Assembly (NCBI RefSeq): GCF_002285795.1
Contig: NZ_CP022961.1
Location: 5,646,001 to 5,710,000, forward strand
Length of the DNA stretch: 64,000 nucleotides
From: Plantactinospora sp. KBS50
GTDB taxonomy: Bacteria; Actinomycetota; Actinomycetes; Mycobacteriales; Micromonosporaceae
Reading direction: 5' to 3'
Below the pieces are notes generated by a model. It saw only the letters and a program-made list of their open reading frames with translations. It had not been told where the DNA came from and ran no database searches. The position numbers and the translations under genes are program-made. Shown here one piece after another: positions 42,083 to 51,707 of the stretch (position 1 is the stretch's first letter; each line of letters starts with the position of its first letter).

Positions 42083-43183
42083 GTGCTCCGACCAGAGGAC
42101 GTGGGTCACCGGATCGTGGTGCGGCGCACCGCGGGCACCCGCGCCGGCCGGCCCCTCTTCACCGACGCACTCGGCGAACTCGCCGAGCTGACCGACACCC
42201 ATCTCACGGTGCTCACCACCGACGGGCCGGTGCGGATACCGCTGTCGGCGGTGCACCGGGCGAAGCGGGTGCCGGCGGCCCGGCGACCGGCCACGACGCG
42301 GATGGCGGAGGTGGAGCGGGCCGCCGAGGAGGGCTGGCCGGCGCCGGTCCGCGAGCGGCTCGGCGACTGGGTGCTCCGCGCGGCCGACGGCTGGACCGGC
42401 CGGGCCAACTCGGCCTTGCCGCTGGGCGACCCGGGCCGGCCGCTGGATGCCGCGCTGGATGCCGTACAGGCCTGGTACGCCGAACGCGGCCTGCCGGCGC
42501 TGGTGAACGTGCCGCTGCCGCTGGCCGCTCCGGTCGGCGCGGCGCTGGACCGGCGGGGCTGGCGGGCGCGCCCGCCGGTGCTGGTCCAGACCGCACCGCT
42601 GGCCACCATCCGGACCGCTGCGCCCCCGGCCGCCGACCCGACCGCTGCGCCGGCCACCGACCCGACCGGTGCGCCGGCCACCGGGCCGACCGCCGCGCCG
42701 CCGGCAGCCGACCCGACCACCGCGCAACCGGAAGCGGGCCGGGCCCGGCCGCCCGGGGACGCGCGGATCGAGCTGCGCACGGCACCCTCGGACGGCTGGC
42801 TCGGCCTCGTGACCAGCCGGAAGGGCGGACGGCTGCCCGAGGCGGCCCGGCACGTGCTCACGGCCGTGGACCAGATCCGGTTCGCGCACGCCCATCCGCC
42901 CGGCGACGACGGGCCGCCGGTGGCCATCGCCCGGGGCACGGTCACCGGCGACGGCCGCTGGCTCGGGCTCAGCCTGATCGAGGTGGTCCCGGCGGCCCGC
43001 CGCCGGGGACTGGCCCGGGGGCTGGTCCGCGCGCTCGCCGACTGGGCCGCCGGGCTGGGCGCGACGCACGCGTATCTCCAGGTCGAGGAGCACAACACGG
43101 CCGCCGTGGCGCTCTACCGGTCGCTCGGGTTCCGCACCCACCACGGGTACGTCACCCGGGAACGGCCGCCGACCGCCGGCTGA
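42083..43183 (+). CDS. GNAT-family acetyltransferase with N-terminal SH3-like domain
   Basis: 366 residues from GTG 42083. The first about 60 residues (HRIVVRRTAGTRAGRPLFTD) resemble a small beta-barrel domain found in this actinobacterial family. The C-terminal GNAT core has the acetyl-CoA loop VVPAARRRGLARGLVRALADW and the final HNTAAVALYRSLGFRTHHGY. Between them lies an Ala/Pro/Thr/Asp linker (about residues 178-225) built of PTAAPATDPTGAP-like repeats. Substrate unknown. Divergent from fdxC, as in other actinobacteria. Confidence 0.85.
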   Translation: MLRPEDVGHRIVVRRTAGTRAGRPLFTDALGELAELTDTHLTVLTTDGPVRIPLSAVHRAKRVPAARRPATTRMAEVERAAEEGWPAPVRERLGDWVLRAADGWTGRANSALPLGDPGRPLDAALDAVQAWYAERGLPALVNVPLPLAAPVGAALDRRGWRARPPVLVQTAPLATIRTAAPPAADPTAAPATDPTGAPATGPTAAPPAADPTTAQPEAGRARPPGDARIELRTAPSDGWLGLVTSRKGGRLPEAARHVLTAVDQIRFAHAHPPGDDGPPVAIARGTVTGDGRWLGLSLIEVVPAARRRGLARGLVRALADWAAGLGATHAYLQVEEHNTAAVALYRSLGFRTHHGYVTRERPPTAG

Positions 43184-43261
43184 GCCGGGCCGCGACTCGG
43201 CCGGCGGCGCCGGAACCGCTCGGCCCGGCGACCCCGGCCGAGTCGAGCGGTCCAGGCCGGC

Positions 43262-43726
43262 TCAGCGGCGCACGACGCGGCGCGGCTTGGCCCGCTGGAT
43301 CTCGGTGTACCGCTTGAGCGACTCGGACCGGTAGTCCCGACCGAGGGCGGTCAGCAGCAGGTAGCCGATCAGCGTGCCGAGCGCCGCGCAGCCGAGGTAC
43401 AGCCAGATCTGGGAGAAGAACGCGCCGGCCCCGTCGGCGAACGGCTGGCTGCTGTTCAGGAACGGGCCGACGAAGATGGTCAGGGCCATCGCCACCAGGA
43501 CGGCCACCGCCAGATCTCCGGACCATCGCGCCAGCGGCGCGTGCCGGCCCCAGCGGAACGCGGTGCCGGCGAGCACCACGCCCAGCACGGCGAACATCGC
43601 CAGCGAGATCCGGTCGGACGCCTCGGTGCCGTTGTCGAAGGCGAACCGGGTCACCAGTCGGGCGACCACGTTCACCGCGAACAACACACCCGCGAGCACC
43701 CCGATGGGCCGCCACCGTTCCCTCAT
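43262..43726 (-). CDS. Four-helix membrane protein, unknown function
   Basis: 154 residues from ATG 43726, with a strong ggaggtcg ribosome binding site. Four transmembrane helices can be drawn (PIGVLAGVLFAVNVVARLV; LAMFAVLGVVLAGTAF; LAVAVLVAMALTIFVGPFL; IWLYLGCAALGTLIGYLLL). The basic C-terminal tail (KRYTEIQRAKPRRVVRR) points to the cytoplasm. No motif of known function. It follows the next membrane gene on the same strand after a hairpin. Confidence 0.75.
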   Translation of the reverse strand: MRERWRPIGVLAGVLFAVNVVARLVTRFAFDNGTEASDRISLAMFAVLGVVLAGTAFRWGRHAPLARWSGDLAVAVLVAMALTIFVGPFLNSSQPFADGAGAFFSQIWLYLGCAALGTLIGYLLLTALGRDYRSESLKRYTEIQRAKPRRVVRR

Positions 43727-43812
43727 CACTCGACCTCCAAACATGTCCGGACATCGTTTGTTTACCACTCGATGCTGGGAGGTTCATTAGGGCTTCCGGC
43801 CATGATCGAACT

Positions 43813-43871
43813 CAACTTCGGCGAAGTTGGGGAGTCGGGGCCACCGGAATCCCCCGACTTGGCCGAAGTTG
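43813..43871 (-). terminator. Two-part hairpin after the membrane protein gene
   Basis: CAACTTCGGC pairs with GCCGAAGTTG, and inside it AGTCGGGG pairs with CCCCGACT around a 10-11 base loop, with an asymmetric internal bulge. It begins 16 bases past the stop of the upstream minus-strand gene. Confidence 0.65.
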
Positions 43872-43886
43872 GACCGCTATGGGCCG

Positions 43887-44324
43887 CTAGCGGCGCGGTG
43901 GGATCATCAGCCGGTACGCGGCCGCGGCGAACGTCACCGCACCGCTGAAGATCATGACGATGCCCACCCAGTTGTTGCCGGCGAGCAGGAAGTCACCCTC
44001 GCTGGTGCCGCCCGCGGCGACGACCATCAGCGCGAACCAGGCGGCGGCCGGCAGCGCCACCGCCCACCGGCGGCCCACCGCGCGGTACGCGAACCAGCTC
44101 AGCGCGAGGTTGGCCAGCACCGCTAGCGGGATCGACATGCCGATCAGGTAACCGTCCACCCGCACGGCCGCGAAGATCAGTTCAACGAATCCGGTGACCA
44201 CCGCCCCGGCCACCGCGATCACGCCGCCGGCCACCCGCAGCAGCCGGTCCAGCACCTCCGGCCAGCGCCGGGGCGCCACCGGCGGCGGTAGCTCGGGTGC
44301 GTTGGACATCGTCGGCAGCGTCAC
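43887..44324 (-). CDS. Membrane protein next to mshB (Rv1171-like position)
   Basis: 145 residues from a GTG at 44324 that overlaps the mshB stop (GTGA); ATG 44309 is an alternative. Four transmembrane helices ([74 protein letters not shown]). The translational coupling to mshB and the conserved neighbourhood in M. tuberculosis (mshB Rv1170, membrane protein Rv1171) suggest a linked role, but none is known. Confidence 0.75.
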   Translation of the reverse strand: MTLPTMSNAPELPPPVAPRRWPEVLDRLLRVAGGVIAVAGAVVTGFVELIFAAVRVDGYLIGMSIPLAVLANLALSWFAYRAVGRRWAVALPAAAWFALMVVAAGGTSEGDFLLAGNNWVGIVMIFSGAVTFAAAAYRLMIPPRR

Positions 44325-45228
44325 CGCGCACCAGCCGCCGCCGGCACCGGGTCGTCCTCCGGCGCGAGGCCCGCGAACAGGTCGCTCTCCCAGCCGTGCG
44401 GGCCGGCGCCCGGCCCCCGCCGGCCGGCCGCGAGGGTGTAGTACTCCACCCCCATGAACTCGGCGCCGAAGTTGCTGGCCACCACGTACAGCCAGGAGGA
44501 GTCCGGGATCTGGGTGGCGTGCGCCCGCATGGCCGCCTCCTTGGCCGGTCCGGCGTCGGTGGCGTCGATCCGGGCCGCGATCTGCTCGTCCGGGGTGCCG
44601 AACGGCAGGTCCTCGGGGTTGTCGACACCGGCGAACGGGTTGTCCGGCGCGCCGGCGAAGGCCGCCATACCGGCCGCCAGCACGCTGCGGGGCAGCGCCG
44701 TCCAGTAGATCTTGGCGGGCGCGCAGCCCCGCGCCGCGGCCAACTCGGCGGCGCGCATGGCCACCCGGTGCGCCTGGATGTGGTCGGGATGTCCGTAGAA
44801 GCCCTGCTCGTCGTACGTGATCATGACCTGCGGGCGGACCTCCTGGATGATCTCCAGCAGCTGTCCCGCCGCCTCGTCCAGGTCGGCCCGCCAGAAGGCC
44901 CGCGGGTGGTCGTTGGTGGCCAGCCCCATCATCCCGGAGTCGCGGTAGCGGCCGGCGCCGCCCAGGAACCGGTGGTCGGTCACCCCACCGCCCGGCAGGC
45001 CGCGGCCAGCTCGCCGATCCGGTACCCGCCGAGCTGGTCGGCCTCCGCCGCGGCGAGCCCGGCCAGCTCCGGTACGTGGATCTCGCCCTCCTCGCCGAGG
45101 GTGCAGGTCACCAGCGTCACCTGCGCCCCACGCGACACGTAGTGCGCCATCGTGGCGCCCGTGCCGATGGCCTCGTCGTCCGGGTGGGCGTGGACCAGAA
45201 GCAGCCGCTGCCGGGCGGTAGTCGTCAC
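44321..45228 (-). CDS. mshB: N-acetyl-1-D-inositol-2-amino-2-deoxyglucopyranoside deacetylase (frameshifted)
   Basis: About 302 residues when repaired, from a GTG at 45228. Zinc site [12 protein letters not shown] at the start, the family segment [28 protein letters not shown], and the third zinc ligand in [12 protein letters not shown]. MshB deacetylates GlcNAc-Ins in mycothiol biosynthesis; the Mca paralogue is less similar in the GGYRIGEL region. The frame breaks in the CCCC run at 44983-44986 (G run on the coding strand): one extra base joins AAACRAVG to VTDHRFLGG. The shorter frame ends with a TGA right at the break. The stop overlaps the downstream membrane gene. Confidence 0.9.
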
Positions 45229-45418
45229 GTCTGGACACTGTACGCGGAGGTACCGGACGACCACCGATGCATACACGCGGGGGCACCGGGACGACCACGA
45301 CGCACACCGGCGCGGGCGCCGGGCCGGAACGCGTACGCCGGTGGTGCCGGCCACCCGACCGGGCGCGCGATCCGCGGAGCCGGCCCGCGGCCACCGCGCA
45401 CCGACCTACGATCGCGAT

Positions 45419-47671
45419 GTGGATTACCCGGAGTTGGCCGCTCGCACCCGGCGCTGCACCCGCGGCGCGCCGCGGGCGGTCACCGTGGCCGGCGACGGCT
45501 CCCGGGTGCTCTTCCTGCGCTCCGCCGGCCCCGAGGACGCCGCCGAGGCGCTCTGGTCCTTCGAGCTGGCCGACGGCGACGAGCGGCTGGTCGCGGACCC
45601 GATCCGGCTGCTGGCCGACTCGGTGCAGGACGGTACGGGGGTCGGAATCGACAGGTACGTCACCGACCCGGCCGGCCGGGTCGCGGTGTTCACGCTGGCC
45701 GGCCGGCTGTTCCGGGCCGACCTGCGGCACGGGGACGTGGTCGAGATCCCGTGCCTGGGCCGGCCGGTCGACCCCCGGCCCGATCCCACGGGCGAGCGGA
45801 TCGCGTACGTGACGACGGACCCGGACCGGGGTCCGGGCGGCAGCCAGCTGCGGGTGGTCGGGCCGGACGGCACGGACGTCCTGCTCGGCGGCGAGGACGG
45901 CGGGGTCGGCTGGGGACTGGCCGAGTACGTCGCGTCCGCCGACTTCGACCGCCGGCGCGGCTACTGGTGGGCGCCGGACGGCCGTTGCCTGCTGGCCGCC
46001 CGGGTGGACGAGTCCCGGGTGCCCCGCTGGCACCTCGCGGATCCGCTGGACCCGACGCGGCCGGCCCGGGAGCTGGCCCGGCCGGTGGCCGGTGGCGCCA
46101 ACGCCGAGGTCAGCCTGCACCTGCTGGACCTGGACGGCGGCTGGGTGGACGTGCACTGGGACCGGGAGACCTACCCGTACCTGGTCTCGGTGAGCTGGGC
46201 GGACGGCGGACCGCTGATCACCGTGCTGCGCCGGCTCCAGCAGCACGGGCTGGTGCTGGCGGTCGACCCGCGCACCGGAGAGACGCAGGTGCACGCCGAG
46301 TTGGCCGACCCGCGCTGGGTGGAACCGGTCGCCGGCACCCCGATCCACCTGCCCGACGGCCGGGTGCTGGTGGGCGGCGAGCTGGCGCACGACGGCTACG
46401 ACGCCCGCTGCCTGTTCGCCGACGGCACCCTGCTCACCCCGCCGGCGCTGTACGTACGCCGGGTGGTCGGCCAGTTGCCGGCCCGGACCGGGCCGCCGGA
46501 CCTGCTGGTCGAGGCGAGCGAGGGCGAGCCGAGCCAGCAGCACCTGTTCCGGGTCCGGACGGCGATCGGCGGCGGGGGCGTGGAGTCCCGGCGGCTCACC
46601 CCGGAACCCGGCTGGCACGTCGCGGCGGTCGGCGGCGGCATCCTCGCGGTGGGCACGGCGACGCTGGACCAGCACGGGGTGCGCTGGACGATCTGGCGCA
46701 GCGACGGCGAGGAGGTGGCCACCCTGCGCTCGTTGGCGGCCACCCCGCCGTACGCGCCGCAGCCGGCGCTGGAGCGGGTGACCGACCGGCGGCTGCCGGC
46801 GGCGGTGCTCTACCCGCGCGACCACGTGACCGGCCGGCGGCTGCCGGTGCTGCTCGACATCGACGGCGGGCCGGGCCGGCAGGAGGTCCGGGCGGCCCGC
46901 TCGTGCTGGCTGGAACGGCAGTGGTGGGCCGACGCCGGCTTCGTGGTGGTCACCGTCGACAACCGGGGTACGGCGGGGATCGCGCCGTCGTTCGAGAAGG
47001 TGGTGCACCGGCGGCTGGCCGATGTCATCCTGGCCGACCAGTTGGACGCGCTGACGGCGCTCGCCGGCAAGCATCCGGACCTCGACCTGGACCGGACGGC
47101 GGTGCGGGGCCGGGGGTTCGGCGGCTGGCTCGCGGCACTGGCCGTGCTGCGCCGGCCGGAGCTGTTCCGGTGCGCGGTCGCCGGCACGCCGGTGACGGAC
47201 TGGTCCCGGCACGACACGGCGTACACGGAGCGGTACCTGGGGATGCCGGACGACAGCGCCGAGGTCTACGCCCACCACTCGCTGCTGGCCATGGCCGCCG
47301 AGACGATGCCGGGGCCGACCCTGGCCCGGCCGTTGCTGCTGCTGCACGGCGTGGCCGACGCCCGGGTGCCGCTGGCGCACACGCTGTGGTTGTCGGCGGC
47401 GTTGCAGGCGACCGGCCACCCGCACACGGTGCTGCCGCTGTGCGGCCCACCCGGCCCGGCGGGTCTGTCGGGCCCACCCGGCCCGTCGGGTCCGTCGGGG
47501 CCGCCGGGTACCTCGGGTCTGCCGGGCCCGACGACGGACCTGGCGGACCCGACGACGGACCTGGCGGACCCGACGACGGACCTGGCGGACCGGACGGACG
47601 ACCGGCGTGGCCGGCCGGCGGACGACCGGCTGCTCCCGCTGGAACTGGACTTCCTGCGCCGGCACCTGTGA
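45419..47671 (+). CDS. S9 prolyl oligopeptidase (DPP IV-type) homologue, catalytic residues lost
   Basis: 750 residues from GTG 45419, preceded by TACGAT with a six-base gap. The N-terminal beta-propeller ([26 protein letters not shown]) and C-terminal alpha/beta-hydrolase ([30 protein letters not shown]) are clear. The nucleophile elbow is GRGFGGW with Gly566 where Ser is expected. The Asp loop reads HGVADARV, with Ala648 in place of the second acidic residue of HGxADDN. The segment that should carry the catalytic His is replaced by a collagen-like Gly-Pro-Ser run and three 21-bp repeats encoding TTDLADP. The normal family ending ([12 protein letters not shown]) follows. It is thus a probable pseudoenzyme. 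Confidence 0.85.
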   Translation: MDYPELAARTRRCTRGAPRAVTVAGDGSRVLFLRSAGPEDAAEALWSFELADGDERLVADPIRLLADSVQDGTGVGIDRYVTDPAGRVAVFTLAGRLFRADLRHGDVVEIPCLGRPVDPRPDPTGERIAYVTTDPDRGPGGSQLRVVGPDGTDVLLGGEDGGVGWGLAEYVASADFDRRRGYWWAPDGRCLLAARVDESRVPRWHLADPLDPTRPARELARPVAGGANAEVSLHLLDLDGGWVDVHWDRETYPYLVSVSWADGGPLITVLRRLQQHGLVLAVDPRTGETQVHAELADPRWVEPVAGTPIHLPDGRVLVGGELAHDGYDARCLFADGTLLTPPALYVRRVVGQLPARTGPPDLLVEASEGEPSQQHLFRVRTAIGGGGVESRRLTPEPGWHVAAVGGGILAVGTATLDQHGVRWTIWRSDGEEVATLRSLAATPPYAPQPALERVTDRRLPAAVLYPRDHVTGRRLPVLLDIDGGPGRQEVRAARSCWLERQWWADAGFVVVTVDNRGTAGIAPSFEKVVHRRLADVILADQLDALTALAGKHPDLDLDRTAVRGRGFGGWLAALAVLRRPELFRCAVAGTPVTDWSRHDTAYTERYLGMPDDSAEVYAHHSLLAMAAETMPGPTLARPLLLLHGVADARVPLAHTLWLSAALQATGHPHTVLPLCGPPGPAGLSGPPGPSGPSGPPGTSGLPGPTTDLADPTTDLADPTTDLADRTDDRRGRPADDRLLPLELDFLRRHL
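47527..47589 (+). repeat. 21-bp coding minisatellite, three exact copies
   Basis: Three identical 21-base units beginning cccgacgacggacctggcgg, at 47527, 47548 and 47569, encode TTDLADP repeats in the C-terminus of the S9 homologue. They are preceded by degenerate cccgg/tcggg units encoding Gly-Pro-Ser. Confidence 0.92.
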
Positions 47672-47690
47672 GCCGGCACCGGTGAGATGT

Positions 47691-47734
47691 CCGCAGGGGC
47701 CCCGCCGCCGGGCGAGCGCGCGGGGCCCCTGCGG
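47691..47734. terminator. Bidirectional terminator between the S9 and dppA genes
   Basis: Perfect 15-bp stem (CCGCAGGGGCCCCGC with its complement) around a 14-base loop, 19 bases after the S9 stop and 11 bases from the convergent dppA stop. Confidence 0.9.
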
Positions 47735-47745
47735 CTATCCGGGCG

Positions 47746-49512
47746 TCACTTGATGAACGCGTTGTACAGCACCTCGGTGCCGATGTTGTCGGACAGGAAC
47801 ACCCCGCCGACCTTCGGGCCCATCACGTCCAGCGTCTTCGACTGGTACATCGGCACGACCGGGTAGTACCTCTCCTGGATCATCCGGTCGATCCGGGCCC
47901 AGTCGTCGCCCGCCTCGCCGGCCGGCAACTGCTCGGCCTTGGCGATCTCGGCGCTCACGTCCTCGGCGTTGAAGGCCGACGAGTTGTTGTTGCCCTTCGA
48001 GCCGGGCGCACCGAGCTTGCGCCCGTCGTAGAGGACCGGGATCGTCGAGGCGCCGCTGGGCCAGTCGGCCGCCCAGTTGGTGACGTAGATGTCGTACGGG
48101 TTGCCCCGGGTCTTCACCGTCGGGTTGTGCTCGGCCCGCTCGATGTACTGGACCACCACCTGGAAGCCGGCCTTCTCCAGGCTCTCCTTCACCACCGGTG
48201 CGGTCTGCTGGCCGTATGAGGTGTTGCGGGACAGGAACACCAGCTTGGGCTGCTGGCCGCCGAGCAGTTCCCGGGCCTTCTCCGGGTTGCCGGTCGGACC
48301 GCAGCCGGTCGGGTCCGGGTAGTCCTGCCAGCCGATCGTGGTGTCCGCCTGGAGGGTGTTGGTCAGCTTGCCGGCCGCGTCGCCGCCCTGGGTGGTGAGC
48401 ACTCCCTGCTTGTCCAGGGCGCAGCCGATCGCCTGCCGGACCTTGACGTCCCTGATCCGGTCGTTGTTGATGCTCAGCACCCAGACGAACGGGTTCGACT
48501 TGTCGATGGTCCGGTCCTTGATCGACCGATCGCCGCCGAGCACCTGGTTGACCAGCGACTGCGGCACGCCGTCCCAGGCGATCGCCGCCGCGTCGTCGCC
48601 GGAGGCGGCGAGCACCCGCTCGGTCTGGGCGGTGTCGTCGGGGCCGAACTCGACGGTCACCCCGTCCAGGTAGTTGTGCCGCAGCGCATCGGTCTTCGGG
48701 TCCCAGTGGGGGTTGCGCTCCAGCACCATCCGGGTGCCCTTGACGTACTCCTTGATCTTGTACGGACCGGAGGAGAAGATCCGCCGGTCGTACTCGCCCC
48801 TGGTGTCCTTGGCCTGCGGCAGCGGCGCCGAGGTGGGCAGGGCGAGCGCGAACGGCAGGTCGCAGTGCGGGTTCTTGAACTCGAACGTCAGCCCGTAGTC
48901 GCCGGTGACGGTCAGCCCCGGCACCTGCTGGCCGCCGGAGCTGTACGGTCCCTTGTAGACGGCGTTGAAGTCCGGGCTGTCGGCCAGCCACTCCTGCACG
49001 TAGGTGGCGCCGCCGTCCAGCGACTCCTCGAAGGACCGGGCGATGCCGTACGCGACGTCGGCGGCCTTGACCTCGCTGCCGTCCTCGTACCGCACGCCCT
49101 TCTTGAGGGCGTACTCCCAGGTCCTGCAGTCGCCGTTGACGTCCTTGCCCGGCGTCTCGGCCAGGTCTCCGATCAGCGTGAGCCTGCCCTTGCCGTCCTC
49201 GCGGAACTGGGTGAGGTTGCGGACCAGCAACTGCTCCACCGACATCGCCGCCACGGTGTACGTCCGCTGCGGGTCGATGTGCTCGAAGTCCTCCTCGGTG
49301 ATCAGGTGCAGCACGCCGCCCTGCTTCGCGCCGGGTACGTCGGGAGCGGGACCCTGGGAGTCCTTGGGGTCGGTGGCGATGGCGCTGGACTGCTGGTCGG
49401 CCCGGTCGGCGTCCGAACCGGTCTCCCCGGTGTTCTTCTCGCACCCGCTGAGCGCGACGGCCGCGAGCAGCACGGCCAGGCCGGTGCCGAGCACCGTACG
49501 TCTTGGTCGCAT
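47746..49512 (-). CDS. dppA: Peptide ABC transporter substrate-binding lipoprotein (SBP family 5)
   Basis: 588 residues from ATG 49512. A lipoprotein signal with lipobox VALSGC follows the Arg start (MRPRRTVLGTGLAVLL). Family 5 motifs are visible: EDFEHIDPQRTYTVAAMSVE, KKGVRYEDGSEVKAADVAYG, and GTRMVLERNPHWDPKTDALR. It binds di/oligopeptides or similar ligands. It is the last gene of the operon dppD-dppF-dppC-dppB-dppA, 144 bases after dppB, and may have extra expression from an internal promoter. Confidence 0.92.
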   Translation of the reverse strand: MRPRRTVLGTGLAVLLAAVALSGCEKNTGETGSDADRADQQSSAIATDPKDSQGPAPDVPGAKQGGVLHLITEEDFEHIDPQRTYTVAAMSVEQLLVRNLTQFREDGKGRLTLIGDLAETPGKDVNGDCRTWEYALKKGVRYEDGSEVKAADVAYGIARSFEESLDGGATYVQEWLADSPDFNAVYKGPYSSGGQQVPGLTVTGDYGLTFEFKNPHCDLPFALALPTSAPLPQAKDTRGEYDRRIFSSGPYKIKEYVKGTRMVLERNPHWDPKTDALRHNYLDGVTVEFGPDDTAQTERVLAASGDDAAAIAWDGVPQSLVNQVLGGDRSIKDRTIDKSNPFVWVLSINNDRIRDVKVRQAIGCALDKQGVLTTQGGDAAGKLTNTLQADTTIGWQDYPDPTGCGPTGNPEKARELLGGQQPKLVFLSRNTSYGQQTAPVVKESLEKAGFQVVVQYIERAEHNPTVKTRGNPYDIYVTNWAADWPSGASTIPVLYDGRKLGAPGSKGNNNSSAFNAEDVSAEIAKAEQLPAGEAGDDWARIDRMIQERYYPVVPMYQSKTLDVMGPKVGGVFLSDNIGTEVLYNAFIK

Positions 49513-49656
49513 GTCGTGTCCCTTCCGCTTCCTCGCCGGGGATCTCCGCCACGCTGCGAAGAGTTCCTCCGGTTGACTAGGCATCTGTCGCAAATTTCTT
49601 TCATCAGGGGTACGCCGGGCGGCAGACCGGGACGGATGCGGGCCGTCCCGGACGGG

Positions 49657-50652
49657 TCAGCCGAGACGCACCCGTGGGTCGATGACGGCGTACAGCGCGT
49701 CGACCACCACGTTGGACACCACGATGAAGACGGCCGCCAGCAGCACCGTCGCCATCACCAGCGGCATGTCGAGGTTGACGGCGGCGTTCAGCGACGCCTT
49801 GCCCAGCCCGGTGAACCCGAAGATCGTCTCGGTGATCACCGTGCCGCCCAGGTACGTGCCGAGGTCCAGACCGGCGATGGTCACGATCGGCGTGATCGCC
49901 GCCCGCAACGCGTGCCGGCCGTACACCTGGGCCTTGGCAAGGCCCTTCGCCCGAGCCGTCCGGACGAAGTCCTCCGACAGGGTCTCCAGCATCTGCGCCC
50001 GGGACAGCCGGGCGTACGACGCGGAGTTCAGGAAGCCCAGCGCCAGCCACGGCAGCACCATGGCCGAGGCCCACTTCAGCGGGTTCTGCGTGATCGGCGT
50101 GTACTGCGGGTACGACAGCAGCCCGCCCTCGTACACGAAGACGATCAGCAGCAGCGGGCCGAACAGCAGGATCGGCATGGACGCGCCGACCAGCGAGGTG
50201 CCGACCGCCAGCCGGTCGAAGACCGTGCCCCGGCGCAGCGCCGAGACCATGCCGATCGAGACGCCGATGAGCAGCCAGACCACGGCCGCGCCGAAGACGA
50301 TGCTCAGCGTCACCGGCAGGGTCCGCCCGACGATGTCGGTGACCGGCTCGTCATTGCGGAACGAGTAGCCGAGGCACGGCGCCGGGCAGCGCCGCGCGGT
50401 CTCCCCGGTGCCGAACGTCCGGCCCACCGCGATGCCCTTCATGAACTGCGCGTACTGGGTGACGATCGGCCGGTCCAGGCCCATCCGGCGCTCGATCGCG
50501 ACCTGCTGCTGCGGGCTGCACTGCTTCCGGTTGCCGCACAGCAGCTCGGCCGGGTTGGTGGGCGCCGCGAAGAAGAGGCCGAAGGTCAGCACGCTCACCG
50601 CGAGCAGCGTGCTGACCGCCAGCAGGACCTTGCGGACGGCGAAGCGCAGCAT
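49657..50652 (-). CDS. dppB: Peptide ABC transporter permease (DppB type)
   Basis: 331 residues from ATG 50652. Six transmembrane segments; the first periplasmic loop is unusually long (residues about 35-95) with a paired CGNRKQCS and CPAPCLGY cysteine set. The EAA loop reads DFVRTARAKGLAKAQVYGRHAL. Partner of dppC downstream of the two ATPases. Confidence 0.92.
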   Translation of the reverse strand: MLRFAVRKVLLAVSTLLAVSVLTFGLFFAAPTNPAELLCGNRKQCSPQQQVAIERRMGLDRPIVTQYAQFMKGIAVGRTFGTGETARRCPAPCLGYSFRNDEPVTDIVGRTLPVTLSIVFGAAVVWLLIGVSIGMVSALRRGTVFDRLAVGTSLVGASMPILLFGPLLLIVFVYEGGLLSYPQYTPITQNPLKWASAMVLPWLALGFLNSASYARLSRAQMLETLSEDFVRTARAKGLAKAQVYGRHALRAAITPIVTIAGLDLGTYLGGTVITETIFGFTGLGKASLNAAVNLDMPLVMATVLLAAVFIVVSNVVVDALYAVIDPRVRLG

Positions 50653-50663
50653 GTTCCCCCTCC

Positions 50664-51707
50664 CTACCGGGTCGACTTCGGGTCCAGCGCGTCCCGCAGC
50701 GCGTCGCCGAACAGGTTGAACGAGAGCACCAGCAGGAACAGCGCCACACCGCCGGTCAACGTGTAGGCCGGGTCGTCGCGCAGGTAGACCACGCTGTCGG
50801 AGATCAGCCGGCCCAGGTCGGGGGTGGGTTCGTTGACCCCGATGCCGAGGAAGGACAGGGCCGCCTCCGCGGTCACCAGCGACGGCACGTTGAGCGAGAA
50901 GATGACCAGGATCGGCGCCCAGAGGTTCGGCAGCAACTGCCGGAACAGCACGTGCCCGAGGCCGGCGCCGGAGGCCCGGGCCGCCTCCACGAACTCCCGC
51001 TCGCGCAGCGAGAGCACCTGCCCCCGGACCACCCGGGCGGTGTACGTCCAGTTGAACAGCGCGAAGATCAGCACCAGCAGCAACGGCCGGAACCAGGACG
51101 CCTCCTGGTCGCGCGGCCCGTAGAACTGCGCCGCGGCGATCGGCACGAACGCGAAGCAGAAGATGAAGAACGGGAACGCCAGCGTCAGGTCGATCAGCCA
51201 GGTGACCGCCGCGTCCACCCGGCCGCCCAGGTAGCCGGCGACGATGCCGACCACGATGCCCAGCGCGATGGTGAACACCGCGGCCACGAAGGCGACCATG
51301 AGGGAGGTCCGCAGCCCGTAGACGAGTTGGATGAAGATGTCCCGACCCAGCCGGGGCTGCACGCCGAGCCAGTGCTCGGGGCTCATCCCGCCGGCGTACC
51401 CGAGCGGGGTGCCGTTGCGGTCCAGCGTGGCCGGGAACCGCTCCTGCGGCCCCTTGCCGTAGAGCCGCTGCACCACCGGCGCGGCGGTGGCCAGCAGCAC
51501 GAAGAACGCCAGCGCGGCGCCGCTGACCATGCCGACCCGGTCGCGCCGCAGCCGGGCCCAGGCAAGCTGGCCGGGCGACCGGCCGACGATCCTGTGGACG
51601 TTCGCGACGCCCGGCTCCGCGACGGGGTCCGCGACGGGGTCCGCGCCCGGCTCCGCCGGCCCGGCCGCCGCCATCCCGACCGGGCCGCCGATCTGCTGGT
51701 CAGCCAC
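50664..51707 (-). CDS. dppC: Peptide ABC transporter permease (DppC type)
   Basis: 347 residues from a GTG at 51707. A Pro/Ala/Glu-rich N-terminal cytoplasmic extension carries the repeated EPGADPVADPVAEPG. Six transmembrane segments follow, with the EAA loop EFVEAARASGAGLGHVLFRQ and the end NLFGDALRDALDPKSTR. It overlaps the upstream dppF gene by eight bases and is 11 bases from dppB. Confidence 0.92.
   Translation of the reverse strand: MADQQIGGPVGMAAAGPAEPGADPVADPVAEPGVANVHRIVGRSPGQLAWARLRRDRVGMVSGAALAFFVLLATAAPVVQRLYGKGPQERFPATLDRNGTPLGYAGGMSPEHWLGVQPRLGRDIFIQLVYGLRTSLMVAFVAAVFTIALGIVVGIVAGYLGGRVDAAVTWLIDLTLAFPFFIFCFAFVPIAAAQFYGPRDQEASWFRPLLLVLIFALFNWTYTARVVRGQVLSLREREFVEAARASGAGLGHVLFRQLLPNLWAPILVIFSLNVPSLVTAEAALSFLGIGVNEPTPDLGRLISDSVVYLRDDPAYTLTGGVALFLLVLSFNLFGDALRDALDPKSTR

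Noticed and set aside
47400-47671. Collagen-like protein fused to the peptidase
   Set aside because: The Gly-Pro-Ser run is short, imperfect and followed by the normal S9 end, so it is an expansion replacing the His segment rather than a separate collagen domain.
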